From: Moraxellaceae bacterium
GTDB lineage: Bacteria; Pseudomonadota; Gammaproteobacteria; Pseudomonadales; Moraxellaceae
Reading direction: 5' to 3'
DNA length: 64,000 nt
NCBI GenBank assembly: GCA_030646295.1
Contig: JAUSND010000025.1
Coordinates: 62,001 to 126,000, forward strand
This document shows positions 45,574 to 55,165 of this stretch, piece by piece. The stretch's first letter is position 1. The number at the start of each line of letters is the position of its first letter. The position numbers were made by a program, and so were the translations under genes. Below the pieces are notes generated by a model. It did not search any database, was not told the DNA's origin, and saw nothing but the letters and a program-made list of their open reading frames with translations.

Positions 45574-47130
45574 TTACAACATCCAGTCAATCGGCAGCCA
45601 TGACAAGATATTGACGCCAATACGCTTCAGCAGGCCCGCCCTGGGCTCGTTGCGATGCACCACCTCGCCCTGCTCCGTCACTTCGAGCCACTCCAGACCA
45701 CTGCCGTCCTTCTGGATGCGAACTTCATAGGCGCTGTCGGCAAGGGTTCTGTCCAGCGTATCCGACAACGCACTCGCCAGTACGTCGCTATCAATGACCA
45801 GCCCCATTTCCGTGTTGAGATTCAGGGACCGCTGATCAAGATTGAATGACCCGACAAAAATACGTTTCCGGTCAACGACAAATGTCTTGGCGTGCAGACT
45901 GGAAGAGGACGATCCGGAGAAGACCATCTGCTTTTTTCTTTTTTCCTTTTTCTTCGGCTGCACAGGATCCGGCTTGGTTTCGTATATTTTAATGCCGGCC
46001 TGCAGCAAGTCCTTTCTGCGCTTGGAGTAACCCGCATGCACGATCATGGCATCACTCGACATCAGCGAATTGGTCACGATGCGCATGTCAAGACCAGTGC
46101 GGGCAACATCACTCATTGTCCTGGCGCCCTTGCTGCCCGGGACAAAATATGGCGAAACCAGATCCATGGAGTCCCTGGCTCCGCCCATCACCTGACTTAA
46201 CTGCGTAAACATCAGTGCGCTTTCAGAGACTCTTCCTTTTGCTTTTGTCTTTATCGGGTCGTCACACACCAGCACGGCGGGCACCCACTTCAGTTCGTTG
46301 TACCACTTTCCTTCAACATCCTCCCTGAGCGCAGTGGTCACACTGTCGATATAACGCTGGCTTTTCGGCAATGCCTCTGTCGTCCTGAACGTCTCCAGCA
46401 TGGTCGGCACCGACTCCTGGCCAGGCGCCTCCAGCAGGAACTCGGCGGGGTATGCCGATTCACTGTTCCAGTAACCGTCAAATGCAGTTGTCACATCCCG
46501 CGCTGCCTTGCCCAGCGCAAGCACATCAAGATCAGCAAACGCCATACCGTCGGTGGCGCCAAAATACTCGTCGCCAACATTGCGCCCGCCCACAATCGTT
46601 GCACTGGCATCCGCTGTAAACGACTTGTTGTGCATGCGGTGATTGAGGCGGCCGAAGTCGGTGAGATAGCCAAGCGTCTTGAACCGGCGCCCTGCAAACG
46701 GATTAAACAGCCGCACCTCGATATTGGCATGGCTGTTGAGTGTGGCGAGCATCGGATCAAGACCTGCGATGCCATTGTCGTCGAGCAGCAGCCTGACACG
46801 AACACCACGCCCGGCAGCATTCCATAATTCCTGCAGCAGCAGGGTGCCGGTCACATCCTGATGCCAGATGTAATACTGCACATCCAGTGAGCGCTCTGCC
46901 CCCCGGGCCAGCGCGACACGCGCCCCAAATGCCTCCAGCGGGCTGGGCAATTCGCGTATGCCGCTTGGCTCCTTGCCGGCATGCGCCTCTGGCACACTTG
47001 CCAGGCCGGCCAGCCTCGTTCCTGCCGTATCCGTGAGTCCGTGACTCGCCACCCTGCCATCAAGACCAGGCAAGGAGGCACAACCGGCCAGCCAGACAGT
47101 CGCCAGCACACCCAGCACCAAACGTTTCAT
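45574..47130 (-). CDS. Phospholipase D family lipoprotein
   Basis: 518-residue protein with a lipobox LAGC around residue 16, so probably lipid-anchored. Both HKD motifs are present: HNKSFTADASATIVGG and HAKTFVVDRKRIFVGS, as in cardiolipin synthase C-like enzymes (YmdC). A lysine-rich stretch (PKKKEKRKKQ) followed by a run of Ser sits directly before the second HKD. It likely moves or cleaves phosphatidyl groups; the exact reaction is unknown. It follows the DUF3604 gene by 52 bases on the same strand. The ATG at 47130 gives the cleanest signal; ATGs at 47142 and 47175 are alternatives. Confidence 0.82.
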   Translation of the reverse strand: MKRLVLGVLATVWLAGCASLPGLDGRVASHGLTDTAGTRLAGLASVPEAHAGKEPSGIRELPSPLEAFGARVALARGAERSLDVQYYIWHQDVTGTLLLQELWNAAGRGVRVRLLLDDNGIAGLDPMLATLNSHANIEVRLFNPFAGRRFKTLGYLTDFGRLNHRMHNKSFTADASATIVGGRNVGDEYFGATDGMAFADLDVLALGKAARDVTTAFDGYWNSESAYPAEFLLEAPGQESVPTMLETFRTTEALPKSQRYIDSVTTALREDVEGKWYNELKWVPAVLVCDDPIKTKAKGRVSESALMFTQLSQVMGGARDSMDLVSPYFVPGSKGARTMSDVARTGLDMRIVTNSLMSSDAMIVHAGYSKRRKDLLQAGIKIYETKPDPVQPKKKEKRKKQMVFSGSSSSSLHAKTFVVDRKRIFVGSFNLDQRSLNLNTEMGLVIDSDVLASALSDTLDRTLADSAYEVRIQKDGSGLEWLEVTEQGEVVHRNEPRAGLLKRIGVNILSWLPIDWML

Positions 47131-47182
47131 CGCGGGTCTCATGTTGAATGATCTGCAGCCCCGGCAGAACTGCACATCACTT

Positions 47183-49123
47183 TCAGGGCGTATACCAGAT
47201 TGGCGATGTGTAGGCGCGCTCTTGCAGGGTCATTGCCGTATCGGCAAGCGGTTTGTTGCCAAAGCGCCGGGCATCGTATGCGGTCCAGCGCGGCGTCGGA
47301 ATTTCCAGTACGCGGCCATAGTAAAATGCGGACTGCTCCGGATCGAACTCGGGATCCTTCCATACTGCAATCAGTTCAGGTGCGCCGATGGTGTTGGTCC
47401 AGCTGGCATTGGCGACATCAACCGTATTACCCACTGCCGGCAACTTGCCGGTTTTGATATCCGGCTTGCGATCACCAGACCATGCCACGTCGTATACTTT
47501 TTCATGCAGTTTGCCGTCCTTGCTCATCCAGCCCTTCACGATCTGATAGCGGTCAAGATTTGCGCCAACCGGGTCCTTGAGCGCAGCAACAAGGAATGTC
47601 GGCACCTTGCCTTTTGGTGCTGCCTGCAAGTCGCCCCCCATCGGGACTCCCTTGCCGTAACCAACAGCTGCCGGGCTCCGGTTCTTTGCATCTGCCGCTT
47701 CAAACTCAAAGCCGCCAAAGAAACGAACTGCCATGCGTGGCCCGGTGGTGGCATAGGTTTCGCGTCGCTCCATCGCATCAAACAGCGACTCGCGTGTATT
47801 CTCCTTCGCCCACACGGCGGCATAACCAGAGGCAGACACCTCCCAGTCCATGATCTTCACGCCCGTGGCCGGGTTATTGAAGAACGCCTTGGTCATGCGC
47901 TCCGGGCTCGGCTCCTGCGGTGCAGTCTTGCCAAAAAAGTTTTCTTCCTCCATCGCCGCTAGGCCCGTATGCGCATCACTGCTGCCAACCATGCCGAACT
48001 TGTACGGGTTGGTGCCGATTTTTTTCTCCAGCGCAAGGCCATTCTTCAGGGCTGAGCGCGCGTATTCGAACTCAAGCATGTCCCTGGTCTTGGCGACACT
48101 GCCATCAAGATTCCCCTTGTCCCAGAGCTCAAAGCTGGCCAGTTCGTCATTCGGCGAAAGATAGGGATGTGCTTCTCCGGTACCCTTGGTCTGGGTGACT
48201 TCGTACAGGCGCTCCCACTTGATGCGTTCGTCTGCATACGCCTTGTCAACTTTCTTGCCGAAGGCCTCGACAGTGGGAAACATGCGGCCGTTCGACAGGT
48301 TGCCGTTATGCGCAATGGCAAGCACATCACCACCGGTTTTCTCTTCGTAAGCTGCCATCCACTTCCACAGGTCGACCGGGTTGTCACTGCCAAGCGGCTT
48401 GATGGTGGTATATGGCTCTACACGATTGGCCTTGTCGGCATTGTCACGAAAAATAACATTGCGATGCAGATTGTTACCGCCCGTGTTGGAGGTCCACTCG
48501 TAACCGATGAAGGCCGTAAAGCGGCCCGGGTCATTGGCCTCCTCGGCAGCCTTGATGGTCTCCTGCCAGGCACCACGATATGCCCTGGTGCCTGGCACCG
48601 GCATGATCGCCTTTGAAATTGTGCCTTTGCCAAAACTCTGGATGATGTCCAGGGCCGCTTCCGCACCCTTGCCGGAGTTAACCATCTCGTTCCATTTGCG
48701 ACCCTGAGGATCCGCCATGATTTCCGGTGCCCCCGAAACGAGCAGCGGAAAGAAGCCCATGCCGTCGGAGTGATCGGCAACAACAAGGAAGTCGAGCGGA
48801 CGGGACAGCTTCACCGGCTGACCGGAGTTGGACTTCACCTCATTGCCCTTGGCAAAGACATAGGCTCCACGCGGATCAATGCGTGCACCAAATGCCCCGG
48901 CATCCATCGAGTAGGACGTGTGCAGATGGGTGTCGCCAAAGAATGGGCGCGTCGGGAAATTGCGGCCGGCATAGGGAGAGTATGGTGCCCTGGTGCCATG
49001 CAGCGCCTCCAGCCCCGCCTTGTCCTCTGCACCGAGCTCATGTGGATCCGCCCAGGCAGGAACACCACAGGCCGCCGACAACATGACGGCGACGAACACT
49101 CCATTCAGCTTGTTATTTCTCAT
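47183..49123 (-). CDS. DUF3604 exported protein
   Basis: 646-residue protein with a signal peptide ending near ACGVPAWA (residue 25). Near residue 65 it has GDTHLHTSYSMDAGAFG and then VVADHSDGMGFF, giving PHP-like His and Asp metal ligands. Other conserved-looking parts are FIGYEWTSN, IAHNGNLSNG and VGSSDAHTGLAA. This is the DUF3604 family, which looks like a periplasmic metallo-hydrolase of unknown substrate. It follows the HupE gene by 30 bases, forming a PpiC-HupE-DUF3604 unit. Confidence 0.88.
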   Translation of the reverse strand: MRNNKLNGVFVAVMLSAACGVPAWADPHELGAEDKAGLEALHGTRAPYSPYAGRNFPTRPFFGDTHLHTSYSMDAGAFGARIDPRGAYVFAKGNEVKSNSGQPVKLSRPLDFLVVADHSDGMGFFPLLVSGAPEIMADPQGRKWNEMVNSGKGAEAALDIIQSFGKGTISKAIMPVPGTRAYRGAWQETIKAAEEANDPGRFTAFIGYEWTSNTGGNNLHRNVIFRDNADKANRVEPYTTIKPLGSDNPVDLWKWMAAYEEKTGGDVLAIAHNGNLSNGRMFPTVEAFGKKVDKAYADERIKWERLYEVTQTKGTGEAHPYLSPNDELASFELWDKGNLDGSVAKTRDMLEFEYARSALKNGLALEKKIGTNPYKFGMVGSSDAHTGLAAMEEENFFGKTAPQEPSPERMTKAFFNNPATGVKIMDWEVSASGYAAVWAKENTRESLFDAMERRETYATTGPRMAVRFFGGFEFEAADAKNRSPAAVGYGKGVPMGGDLQAAPKGKVPTFLVAALKDPVGANLDRYQIVKGWMSKDGKLHEKVYDVAWSGDRKPDIKTGKLPAVGNTVDVANASWTNTIGAPELIAVWKDPEFDPEQSAFYYGRVLEIPTPRWTAYDARRFGNKPLADTAMTLQERAYTSPIWYTP

Positions 49124-49153
49124 GACGCTCTCTCCGCTTTCCCTGCGCCGCCA

Positions 49154-50125
49154 TCAGAACGAGAGCGTACGCTCAAAAACCCAGAACATGGCCATTATGC
49201 CGATTGCATACGGAACAATGGCCTCCCCCCATGACGGGACAGTGAATCGCAAACGGCGCAAACCGGCAATGATGCAGATCACTGCGCCAATGAAAAGCAG
49301 CTGCCCCACTTCCACACCAATGTTGAAGAATAGCAGGGCTGCCGGAATCTGCGCCTGCGGCAGCCCCAGCTCGCTGAGGGCGCCCGCAAAACCGAAACCG
49401 TGCATCAGGCCGAAAATGAAAGCAACCATCCAGGGGGCGCGCGTAGCAAGCCCGCCTCGCGCCTTGCGGGCTCGCAGAATCTCTGCCGCCACAAACACAA
49501 TCGATAACGCAATCACTGCCTCGACCGGGGCCTGTGGCACATGAACCAGACCCAGCGCAGCCAAGGCAAGGGTGATACTGTGCGCAACGGTGAACGCCGT
49601 AACAGTCTTTACCAGCATCCGACCCCTGGTGATGAGCATCAGGGCAAGCACAAAAAGCAGGTGATCAATACCCGCCAGAATGTGCTCGACGCCCAGCTTG
49701 AGGTAAAGCCATGCAACCGAAAGGGCCGACTCCTGTGCCGGCACCAACACCTCGGGTTGTGCCGGCGTAAGCCGCTGCGTCCAGCTGGTGCCGTCAGCGA
49801 ACGTTGCTCGCACCAGCACATCGGTCATTGTCGACTCCAGACCGGCAATGCGCAGGGTCTGGCCTCGCAACGGGGCTTCAGCCCTCAGTCGCCAACGCTG
49901 TACTGCGGCACCCCCCGTCTGGAGCGAAGCTACGTCGGTGAGCGGCATTTGCGATCCGGAGAGCTCCGGCCACAGGGACAAGCGCATGTCACCCCGCATG
50001 GGCGTCTTCCACAGGACCGCAACCTCCCCGTTCGCTGCCTCGTGCAACTCCAGATACGCCGGACGGACCTCATGCGCCTCCGCTGAGAATCCCAGCAGCG
50101 TAAGCAACAACAACAGACATCTCAT
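49154..50125 (-). CDS. HupE/UreJ family membrane protein
   Basis: 323-residue protein with a signal peptide (LLLLLTLLGFSAEA), a periplasmic domain to about residue 150, and a C-terminal membrane part with the HupE motifs GIDHLLF, AHSITLAL and MHGFGFAGAL. HupE/UreJ members are linked to nickel or cobalt uptake; here there is no hydrogenase or urease gene nearby. Its start overlaps the PpiC-like gene by four bases. A role in metallating the DUF3604 enzyme is an inference. Confidence 0.85.
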   Translation of the reverse strand: MRCLLLLLTLLGFSAEAHEVRPAYLELHEAANGEVAVLWKTPMRGDMRLSLWPELSGSQMPLTDVASLQTGGAAVQRWRLRAEAPLRGQTLRIAGLESTMTDVLVRATFADGTSWTQRLTPAQPEVLVPAQESALSVAWLYLKLGVEHILAGIDHLLFVLALMLITRGRMLVKTVTAFTVAHSITLALAALGLVHVPQAPVEAVIALSIVFVAAEILRARKARGGLATRAPWMVAFIFGLMHGFGFAGALSELGLPQAQIPAALLFFNIGVEVGQLLFIGAVICIIAGLRRLRFTVPSWGEAIVPYAIGIMAMFWVFERTLSF

Positions 50126-50961
50126 GGCCTTTTCACCGCCTGGAGACCGGCGAGCAACGGCCTAATGCTGTCATCGGCCACTACCTCGTACTTTTTCAGC
50201 AACCCCGCCATGTAAAGCTCGTTGGCACGTTCCTGTTCGCCGCGCTGCCACTCCTCACGCAACTGGCCACGCACGGATGCGAACGGCAGCGGCTGTGCAT
50301 CCTCACGCACATCAATGCGCACCAGATGCACGCCATAACCGGATTCGAGCGGACCTTGCCACTGCCCTGTCGGCAGCGAGAACACACGGGCAGAAAATTC
50401 CGGCCCCAGAATACTGGTGACCGCCGCCGCATCAACACCGGCATAATCACTTTCCAGCATGGTGGGCTCCCCCACCTCCGCATCCGGCCTTGCCGCCAGG
50501 CGCGCCAGCCCTGCACGCGCATCGGCCTCGGTGCGAAACAAACGCTGGGTGAAGGAAACCTTCCCCTGACTCATGTACTGCGCACGGTTCTTCTCATACA
50601 ACCGCATCAGTTCGGCATCAGGTGGCTCCGCCAAGGCAGCGGTATCCTCCACAATAAACCGCATTTTCTGCGCCAGACGCCGGCGAATCACAGTGTCGTT
50701 CTGATCAAGGCCGAGCGCCTTCGCCTCACGCGCCAGCAGGTCTTCCCTGACATAATCGACGAGCAAATCCTGCAACTCCGCATCAGTTGGCGGACGCTGC
50801 CACTGCCGGGTAAAGGTCTCCTTCAGCCAGCTTACTTCTGCCGTTGTAATCTGGACACTATCAGGCCGAGCCTCCCCCTTGTTGATCCACGCATACGCCG
50901 CAAACAACAATCCGCCCGCCACCAGAAAATGCAGCAAGGGCTCCCCAAGCAACCTCTTCAT
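50122..50961 (-). CDS. PpiC-type peptidyl-prolyl isomerase, membrane-anchored
   Basis: 279-residue protein with one N-terminal membrane helix (FLVAGGLLFAAYAWI) and a periplasmic body. A SurA-like helical part (about residues 35-125) is followed by a parvulin-type domain with VSFTQRLFRTEADARAGL, LGPEFSARVFSLPTGQW and the closing GYGVHLVRID. It leads the cluster with HupE and DUF3604 and overlaps hupE by four bases, suggesting it folds one of those exported proteins. Confidence 0.83.
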   Translation of the reverse strand: MKRLLGEPLLHFLVAGGLLFAAYAWINKGEARPDSVQITTAEVSWLKETFTRQWQRPPTDAELQDLLVDYVREDLLAREAKALGLDQNDTVIRRRLAQKMRFIVEDTAALAEPPDAELMRLYEKNRAQYMSQGKVSFTQRLFRTEADARAGLARLAARPDAEVGEPTMLESDYAGVDAAAVTSILGPEFSARVFSLPTGQWQGPLESGYGVHLVRIDVREDAQPLPFASVRGQLREEWQRGEQERANELYMAGLLKKYEVVADDSIRPLLAGLQAVKRP

Positions 50962-51053
50962 TACAACGCCTCCCGTGAATCCAACACCAGATGAAGCATG
51001 TTGCCCACAATCAATGTCACATAATACCCAGCCGACATCAGAAAACGGGCAAT

Positions 51054-51080
51054 AAAAAACCCGCTCAAGGCGGGTTTTTT
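51054..51080 (-). terminator. Intrinsic terminator after rho
   Basis: A6-CCCGC, five-base loop, GCGGG-T6: symmetric, so active on either strand. It lies 12 bases after the rho stop. Confidence 0.9.
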
Positions 51081-51092
51081 ATACAGAAACGC

Positions 51093-52352
51093 TTACTTGC
51101 GTTTCATGGCATCGAAGAACTCGTCGTTGGTCTTCGTTTCCCTCATCTTGTCGAGAAGGAACTCGATGGCCGCAATTTCGTCCATGGGATGCAGGATCTT
51201 GCGCAGGATCCACACTTTCTTCAGGTCATCCTCGCCCATCAGACGCTCTTCGCGACGGGTGCCGGACTTCTTGATATTGAACGCCGGGAACACGCGCTTT
51301 TCTGCGATCTTGCGATCGAGATGGATTTCCTGGTTACCGGTGCCCTTGAACTCTTCGAAAATCACTTCATCCATTTTCGAGCCGGTTTCGATCAGTGCCG
51401 TCGCGATGATGGTGAGCGAGCCACCCTCTTCGATGTTACGGGCCGCGCCAAAGAAACGCTTGGGACGTTCCAGCGCATGTGCATCCACACCACCGGTGAG
51501 CACCTTGCCGGAGCTGGGGATCACGGTGTTGTAGGCACGGGCCAGACGGGTAATGGAGTCAAGCAGGATGACCACATCCTTCTTGTGCTCGACCAGTCGC
51601 TTGGCTTTTTCAATAACCATTTCGGCCACCTGCACATGACGCGCAGGCGGTTCGTCGAACGTGGAGGCAACCACTTCGCCGCGCACGGTGCGCTGCATTT
51701 CGGTCACTTCTTCCGGACGCTCGTCGATGAGCAGCACAATCAGGAAGACTTCCGGATTGTTGCGTGTAATGGAGTGCGCAATATTCTGCAGCAACATGGT
51801 CTTGCCGGCTTTTGGCGGGGCCACCAGCAACGAGCGCTGGCCCTTGCCGATGGGGGCAATGAGGTCAATCACGCGCGCGGCGAGATCTTCGGTCGACCCG
51901 TTGCCAAGCTCCATCACCAGACGCTGGGTGGGGAACAGGGGCGTGAGGTTTTCGAACAGGATCTTGTTCTTGGCGTTTTCCGGCGCATCAAAGTTGATGT
52001 GGTTAACCTTGAGCAGCGCGAAATAACGCTCGCCTTCTTTCGGCGGGCGAATGGTGCCGGCGATGGTATCGCCTGTGCGCAAATTGAAGCGACGGATCTG
52101 CGAAGGGCTGACATAAATGTCATCCGGACCGGCGAGGAAGGAGCCCTCGGAGGAGCGCAGGAAGCCGAAACCGTCGGAAAGAATTTCAAGTACGCCGTCG
52201 CCGAAGATTTCCTCGCCATTGCGTGCGTGGGTTTTCAGAATGGCAAAAATCACATCCTGCTTGCGATTGCGGGCCATGTTTTCAAGGCCCATTTCCTCGG
52301 CAATCTTGACGAGTTCGGCAATCGGTTTTTTCTTGAGTTCAGTCAGATTCAT
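51093..52352 (-). CDS. rho: Transcription termination factor Rho
   Basis: 419-residue RNA-dependent helicase, the same length as in E. coli. The start [25 protein letters not shown]-binding GFGFLRS, Walker [13 protein letters not shown], and the Q/R-loop region are all standard. The ATG at 52352 is chosen by homology; there is no Shine-Dalgarno sequence before it, which may be part of its autoregulation. It lies downstream of trxA after a 288-base leader region, as in many gammaproteobacteria. Confidence 0.96.
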   Translation of the reverse strand: MNLTELKKKPIAELVKIAEEMGLENMARNRKQDVIFAILKTHARNGEEIFGDGVLEILSDGFGFLRSSEGSFLAGPDDIYVSPSQIRRFNLRTGDTIAGTIRPPKEGERYFALLKVNHINFDAPENAKNKILFENLTPLFPTQRLVMELGNGSTEDLAARVIDLIAPIGKGQRSLLVAPPKAGKTMLLQNIAHSITRNNPEVFLIVLLIDERPEEVTEMQRTVRGEVVASTFDEPPARHVQVAEMVIEKAKRLVEHKKDVVILLDSITRLARAYNTVIPSSGKVLTGGVDAHALERPKRFFGAARNIEEGGSLTIIATALIETGSKMDEVIFEEFKGTGNQEIHLDRKIAEKRVFPAFNIKKSGTRREERLMGEDDLKKVWILRKILHPMDEIAAIEFLLDKMRETKTNDEFFDAMKRK

Positions 52353-52640
52353 AAAAATCAGAATAACGCGGGGGAGAAGAGAGGGATGGCAACGCAACGG
52401 CGCCTGCGGCCAGAGAGGCCGGCTCTTGAGACAGAGTCTTGAGGCGATGCTCTCGAATCAGCACCAGAGTCAGTATTCCTGAATCGGCGCGGGGAGAACA
52501 GAAACAGTCGGAAAATCGCTACTTGCCACTACGATAGTACAAAAGAGGGTAGAAACAAGGCTGATCGGGCTGTTTTCCGGAATGGAACCGGACGGTGTGC
52601 GTTGAACGCGCGGGCCGCTGAGCAGCCCGCGTAGGACTGA
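52353..52640 (-). other. trxA-rho intergenic region and rho leader
   Basis: No gene is supported. A GC-rich hairpin (CGCGGGC at 52609-52615, GCCCGCG at 52625-52631) follows trxA without a T run. The remaining stretch probably contains the rho promoter and a leader for Rho autocontrol; no convincing boxes could be fixed. Confidence 0.5.
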
Positions 52641-52970
52641 TTATATATTGGAATCCAGAAACGCCGTCAACTGTGACTTTGACAGGGCGCCCACTTTGGT
52701 CGCCTCGACGCTGCCGGCCTTGAACAGGGTAAGGGTGGGAATACCGCGGACGCCGTACTTCTGGGCGATGCCGGGGTTGTCGTCCACGTTCACCTTGACG
52801 ATGGTCAGACGACCCTGATATTCGCTGGCCAGCTCATCCAGGATGGGGGCAACCATCTTGCAGGGGCCACACCACGGTGCCCAGTAATCCACCAGCACGG
52901 CACCATCAGCCTTGAGCACATCAGACTCGAAGCTGGCATCAGTGGCGTTCACGATCAGTTCGTTGGCCAT
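52641..52970 (-). CDS. trxA: Thioredoxin 1
   Basis: 109-residue cytoplasmic disulfide reductase. The active site is WAPWCGPCK, with the cis-Pro in GIPTLTLF. Length and termini match E. coli TrxA. It sits upstream of rho and divergent from ppx, an arrangement common in gammaproteobacteria. Confidence 0.97.
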   Translation of the reverse strand: MANELIVNATDASFESDVLKADGAVLVDYWAPWCGPCKMVAPILDELASEYQGRLTIVKVNVDDNPGIAQKYGVRGIPTLTLFKAGSVEATKVGALSKSQLTAFLDSNI

Positions 52971-53135
52971 TCGTCGTCTCCGCAGGACATCTTAAGAAGG
53001 CATCAATCATAGCAGAGCCTCTGCCGGTTTACCCCCTGCACAAACGCCCGGCCAGGCAATTGATTTGTCCGGAAGCACTTACCGTTGTAGCCGACTAGGC
53101 TACCATTGCGCCCTTACCATGCCGGAGAGAATGAC

Positions 53136-54647
53136 ATGCCCAGCACACCGCGCCTGCGCGAGGATGGCCTGATTGCCGCCATCGACATGGGCTCCAACAG
53201 CTTTCACCTGGCGGTGGCGCGCCTGGATCACGGTGAACTGAAGCTGGTGGAGGGCATGTCAGAGAAAGTGCGTCTGGGCGGCGGACTGGACGACAAGGAC
53301 CGCCTGACCGAAGAAGCCCAGGCACGTGCACTGGCCTGCCTGTCGCGCTTTGCCCAGCACCTGGACGGCATTACGCCGGACCGTTTGCGCGTGGTAGGCA
53401 CAAATGCCCTGCGCGTGGCGCGCAATGCTCCCGCGTTCCTGAAGAAAGCCGAAAAAATCCTTAACCACCCCATCGAGGTGATTGCCGGACGCGAAGAAGC
53501 ACGCCTGATCTACATGGGCGTTGCCCATACGCTGGCCAGTAATGCGCGGCGGCTGGTCATCGACATTGGTGGTGGCTCGACCGAGCTGATCATCGGTGAG
53601 AAATTCGAGCCCCTGCTGATGGAGTCCACTTATATGGGCTGCGTCAGCTATGCCTCACGCTTTTTTGCCGACGGCGTCATCAGCCCGAAGGCCATGGAAC
53701 GCGCCATTACCGCTGCACGCCATGAGCTGGCTCCGCTGGTGAGCACCTACCGTGAGCGGGGCTGGGACTCGGTGGTGGGCTCCTCCGGCACGTTCAAGGC
53801 AATGCGTCAGGTCACCATGGGGCTGGGACTGGACAAGGGCAGCGGACAGCTGACCGCCGATGCCGTGCACGAACTGCATCGCCTGGTGCTCAGGTTCGGG
53901 CACGTCAACGACATCGTCCTGCCGGCCATCAAGGATGATCGCAAGAGTGTGCTGCCCGCCGGCCTGGCAATTGTGATCGCCCTGTTCGAGGAACTCGGGA
54001 TCACGGCAATGGACTACTCGGATGGCGCACTGCGCGAAGGCGTCCTCCATGACATGCTGGGCCGTTATGCCGATGAAGACGTCCGTGACCGCACCGTGCA
54101 GGCCATGATGGCACGCTACCATGTGGATGGTGCGCAGGCTGACAGGGTGGCCACGACAGCCGCCCACCTGCTGGAGCAGGTCGAGGCGATTCTGGCATCT
54201 GACGAGACCGAAAACAGCAACCTGCTGCTGCGGGCGGCACGCCTGCACGAGGTCGGCATGGCGGTCTCGCACACCGGCTTTCACAAGCATGGCGACTACC
54301 TGCTGCGCTACTCCGACATGGCGGGATTCTCGCAGCCGGTACAGGAAAAACTGGCACTGCTGGTGGGCAGCCACCGCCGCAAGATCAAGCCCGAACAATA
54401 CACCTCGATCGTGGAAGCCGGTGGCCTGACGCTGCTGCGCCTGTGCCTGCTGCTGCGCCTGTCGGTGCTGCTGCATCACAGCCGGCGCCGCGAGCCGCTC
54501 CCGCCGATCCGCCTGCGCACCGACGGGCTGCGCTTTGTCCTGGGCTTTCCGCAAGGCTGGCTGAGCGCCTATCCGCTGCTGGAGCAGGACCTGCGCGAGG
54601 AAGTCGAGGTCTTTGCCAGTGTCGGCACCGTGCTTGAGATTACCTGA
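53136..54647 (+). CDS. ppx: Exopolyphosphatase
   Basis: 503-residue Ppx/GppA phosphatase releasing phosphate from polyphosphate. The N-terminal IAAIDMGSNSFHLAVA and IDIGGGSTELI are the ASKHA phosphate-binding loops; the C-terminal HD-like region is present (RAARLHEVG, ISHTGFHKHG-like VSHTGFHKHG). The ATG at 53136 has GGAGA upstream; an in-frame reading from 53106 is less likely. It is divergent from trxA. Confidence 0.93.
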   Translation: MPSTPRLREDGLIAAIDMGSNSFHLAVARLDHGELKLVEGMSEKVRLGGGLDDKDRLTEEAQARALACLSRFAQHLDGITPDRLRVVGTNALRVARNAPAFLKKAEKILNHPIEVIAGREEARLIYMGVAHTLASNARRLVIDIGGGSTELIIGEKFEPLLMESTYMGCVSYASRFFADGVISPKAMERAITAARHELAPLVSTYRERGWDSVVGSSGTFKAMRQVTMGLGLDKGSGQLTADAVHELHRLVLRFGHVNDIVLPAIKDDRKSVLPAGLAIVIALFEELGITAMDYSDGALREGVLHDMLGRYADEDVRDRTVQAMMARYHVDGAQADRVATTAAHLLEQVEAILASDETENSNLLLRAARLHEVGMAVSHTGFHKHGDYLLRYSDMAGFSQPVQEKLALLVGSHRRKIKPEQYTSIVEAGGLTLLRLCLLLRLSVLLHHSRRREPLPPIRLRTDGLRFVLGFPQGWLSAYPLLEQDLREEVEVFASVGTVLEIT

Positions 54648-54654
54648 CCCCTTC

Positions 54655-54680
54655 AAATGCAGAGCCCAAATGCAGAGCCG
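54655..54680. repeat. 13-base tandem duplication after ppx
   Basis: AAATGCAGAGCCC is repeated immediately (last base G in the second copy), starting eight bases after the ppx stop. It looks like a recent short duplication. Confidence 0.7.
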
Positions 54681-54700
54681 CCTGACACACATCAGGCGGC
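54677..54700. terminator. Hairpin between convergent ppx and small-protein gene
   Basis: Perfect nine-base arms GCCGCCTGA and TCAGGCGGC around six bases. T content after the stem is low on both strands, so termination would be weak or Rho-assisted. Confidence 0.5.
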
Positions 54701-54740
54701 CCTGGTTCTGTTAATGCTTCAGGACACGGTTAACCAGGCA

Positions 54741-55016
54741 TCAGAACCCGATGGGTGTGCCCACCTGGACCCGCACCTTGAAACCCTTGAATTCGGCCGG
54801 AATCTGTTTGGTGATGGCAGGGTCCATTTCCTCGACATAGATGTTCAGGCACGGCGTGCCATCGCAATCGGCCGACCCCACGGAAATCACCCCCATGGTA
54901 TTGGCCAACTGGTTGTCGAGCTCCGTGCGGGCCTCATCCAGCGCATCCTGGTTTGCCTGTACCGGTACCGCCAATGCCAGCAGCAAGCTGACCACCACGC
55001 CAAGCCTTTTCATCAC
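54741..55016 (-). CDS. Small exported protein, function unknown
   Basis: 91-residue protein with a signal peptide (GVVVSLLLALAVPVQA) and a mature part of about 70 residues. It has two Cys (SADCDGTPC) that may form a disulfide, then IYVEEMDPAITKQIP and KVRVQVGTPIGF. This pattern resembles short beta-alpha-beta domains seen beside some proteases, but I cannot name a family. The first two codons are both ATG. It stands alone between ppx and the TolC-OmpA gene. Confidence 0.65.
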   Translation of the reverse strand: MMKRLGVVVSLLLALAVPVQANQDALDEARTELDNQLANTMGVISVGSADCDGTPCLNIYVEEMDPAITKQIPAEFKGFKVRVQVGTPIGF

Positions 55017-55126
55017 GTCGCCCCGTCATTCAACATTCAATCATCCGGATTAAACCGCAAACCGTTGCCGCGCCAGTCATGATCACGACGACCTGCACGG
55101 TTACGGCACCGGACCGGCAGGTCAAT

Positions 55127-55158
55127 GCCTGAAGGCCTCGTGACCGAGACCTTCAGGC
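55127..55158 (-). repeat. Strong hairpin after the TolC-OmpA gene
   Basis: GCCTGAAGG and CCTTCAGGC (nine bases) enclose a second stem CTCG/CGAG with a TGAC loop and one mismatch between the stems. It lies eight bases after the stop at 55166. No T run follows, so it may act with Rho or as an mRNA stabiliser. Confidence 0.6.
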
Positions 55159-55165
55159 CGACCGG

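Noticed and set aside
50991-52442. 483-codon frame opposite rho
   Set aside because: Antisense to Rho, which is complete and standard.
52609-52631. Intrinsic terminator after trxA
   Set aside because: The hairpin is good, but no T run follows on the minus strand; kept only as part of the intergenic description.
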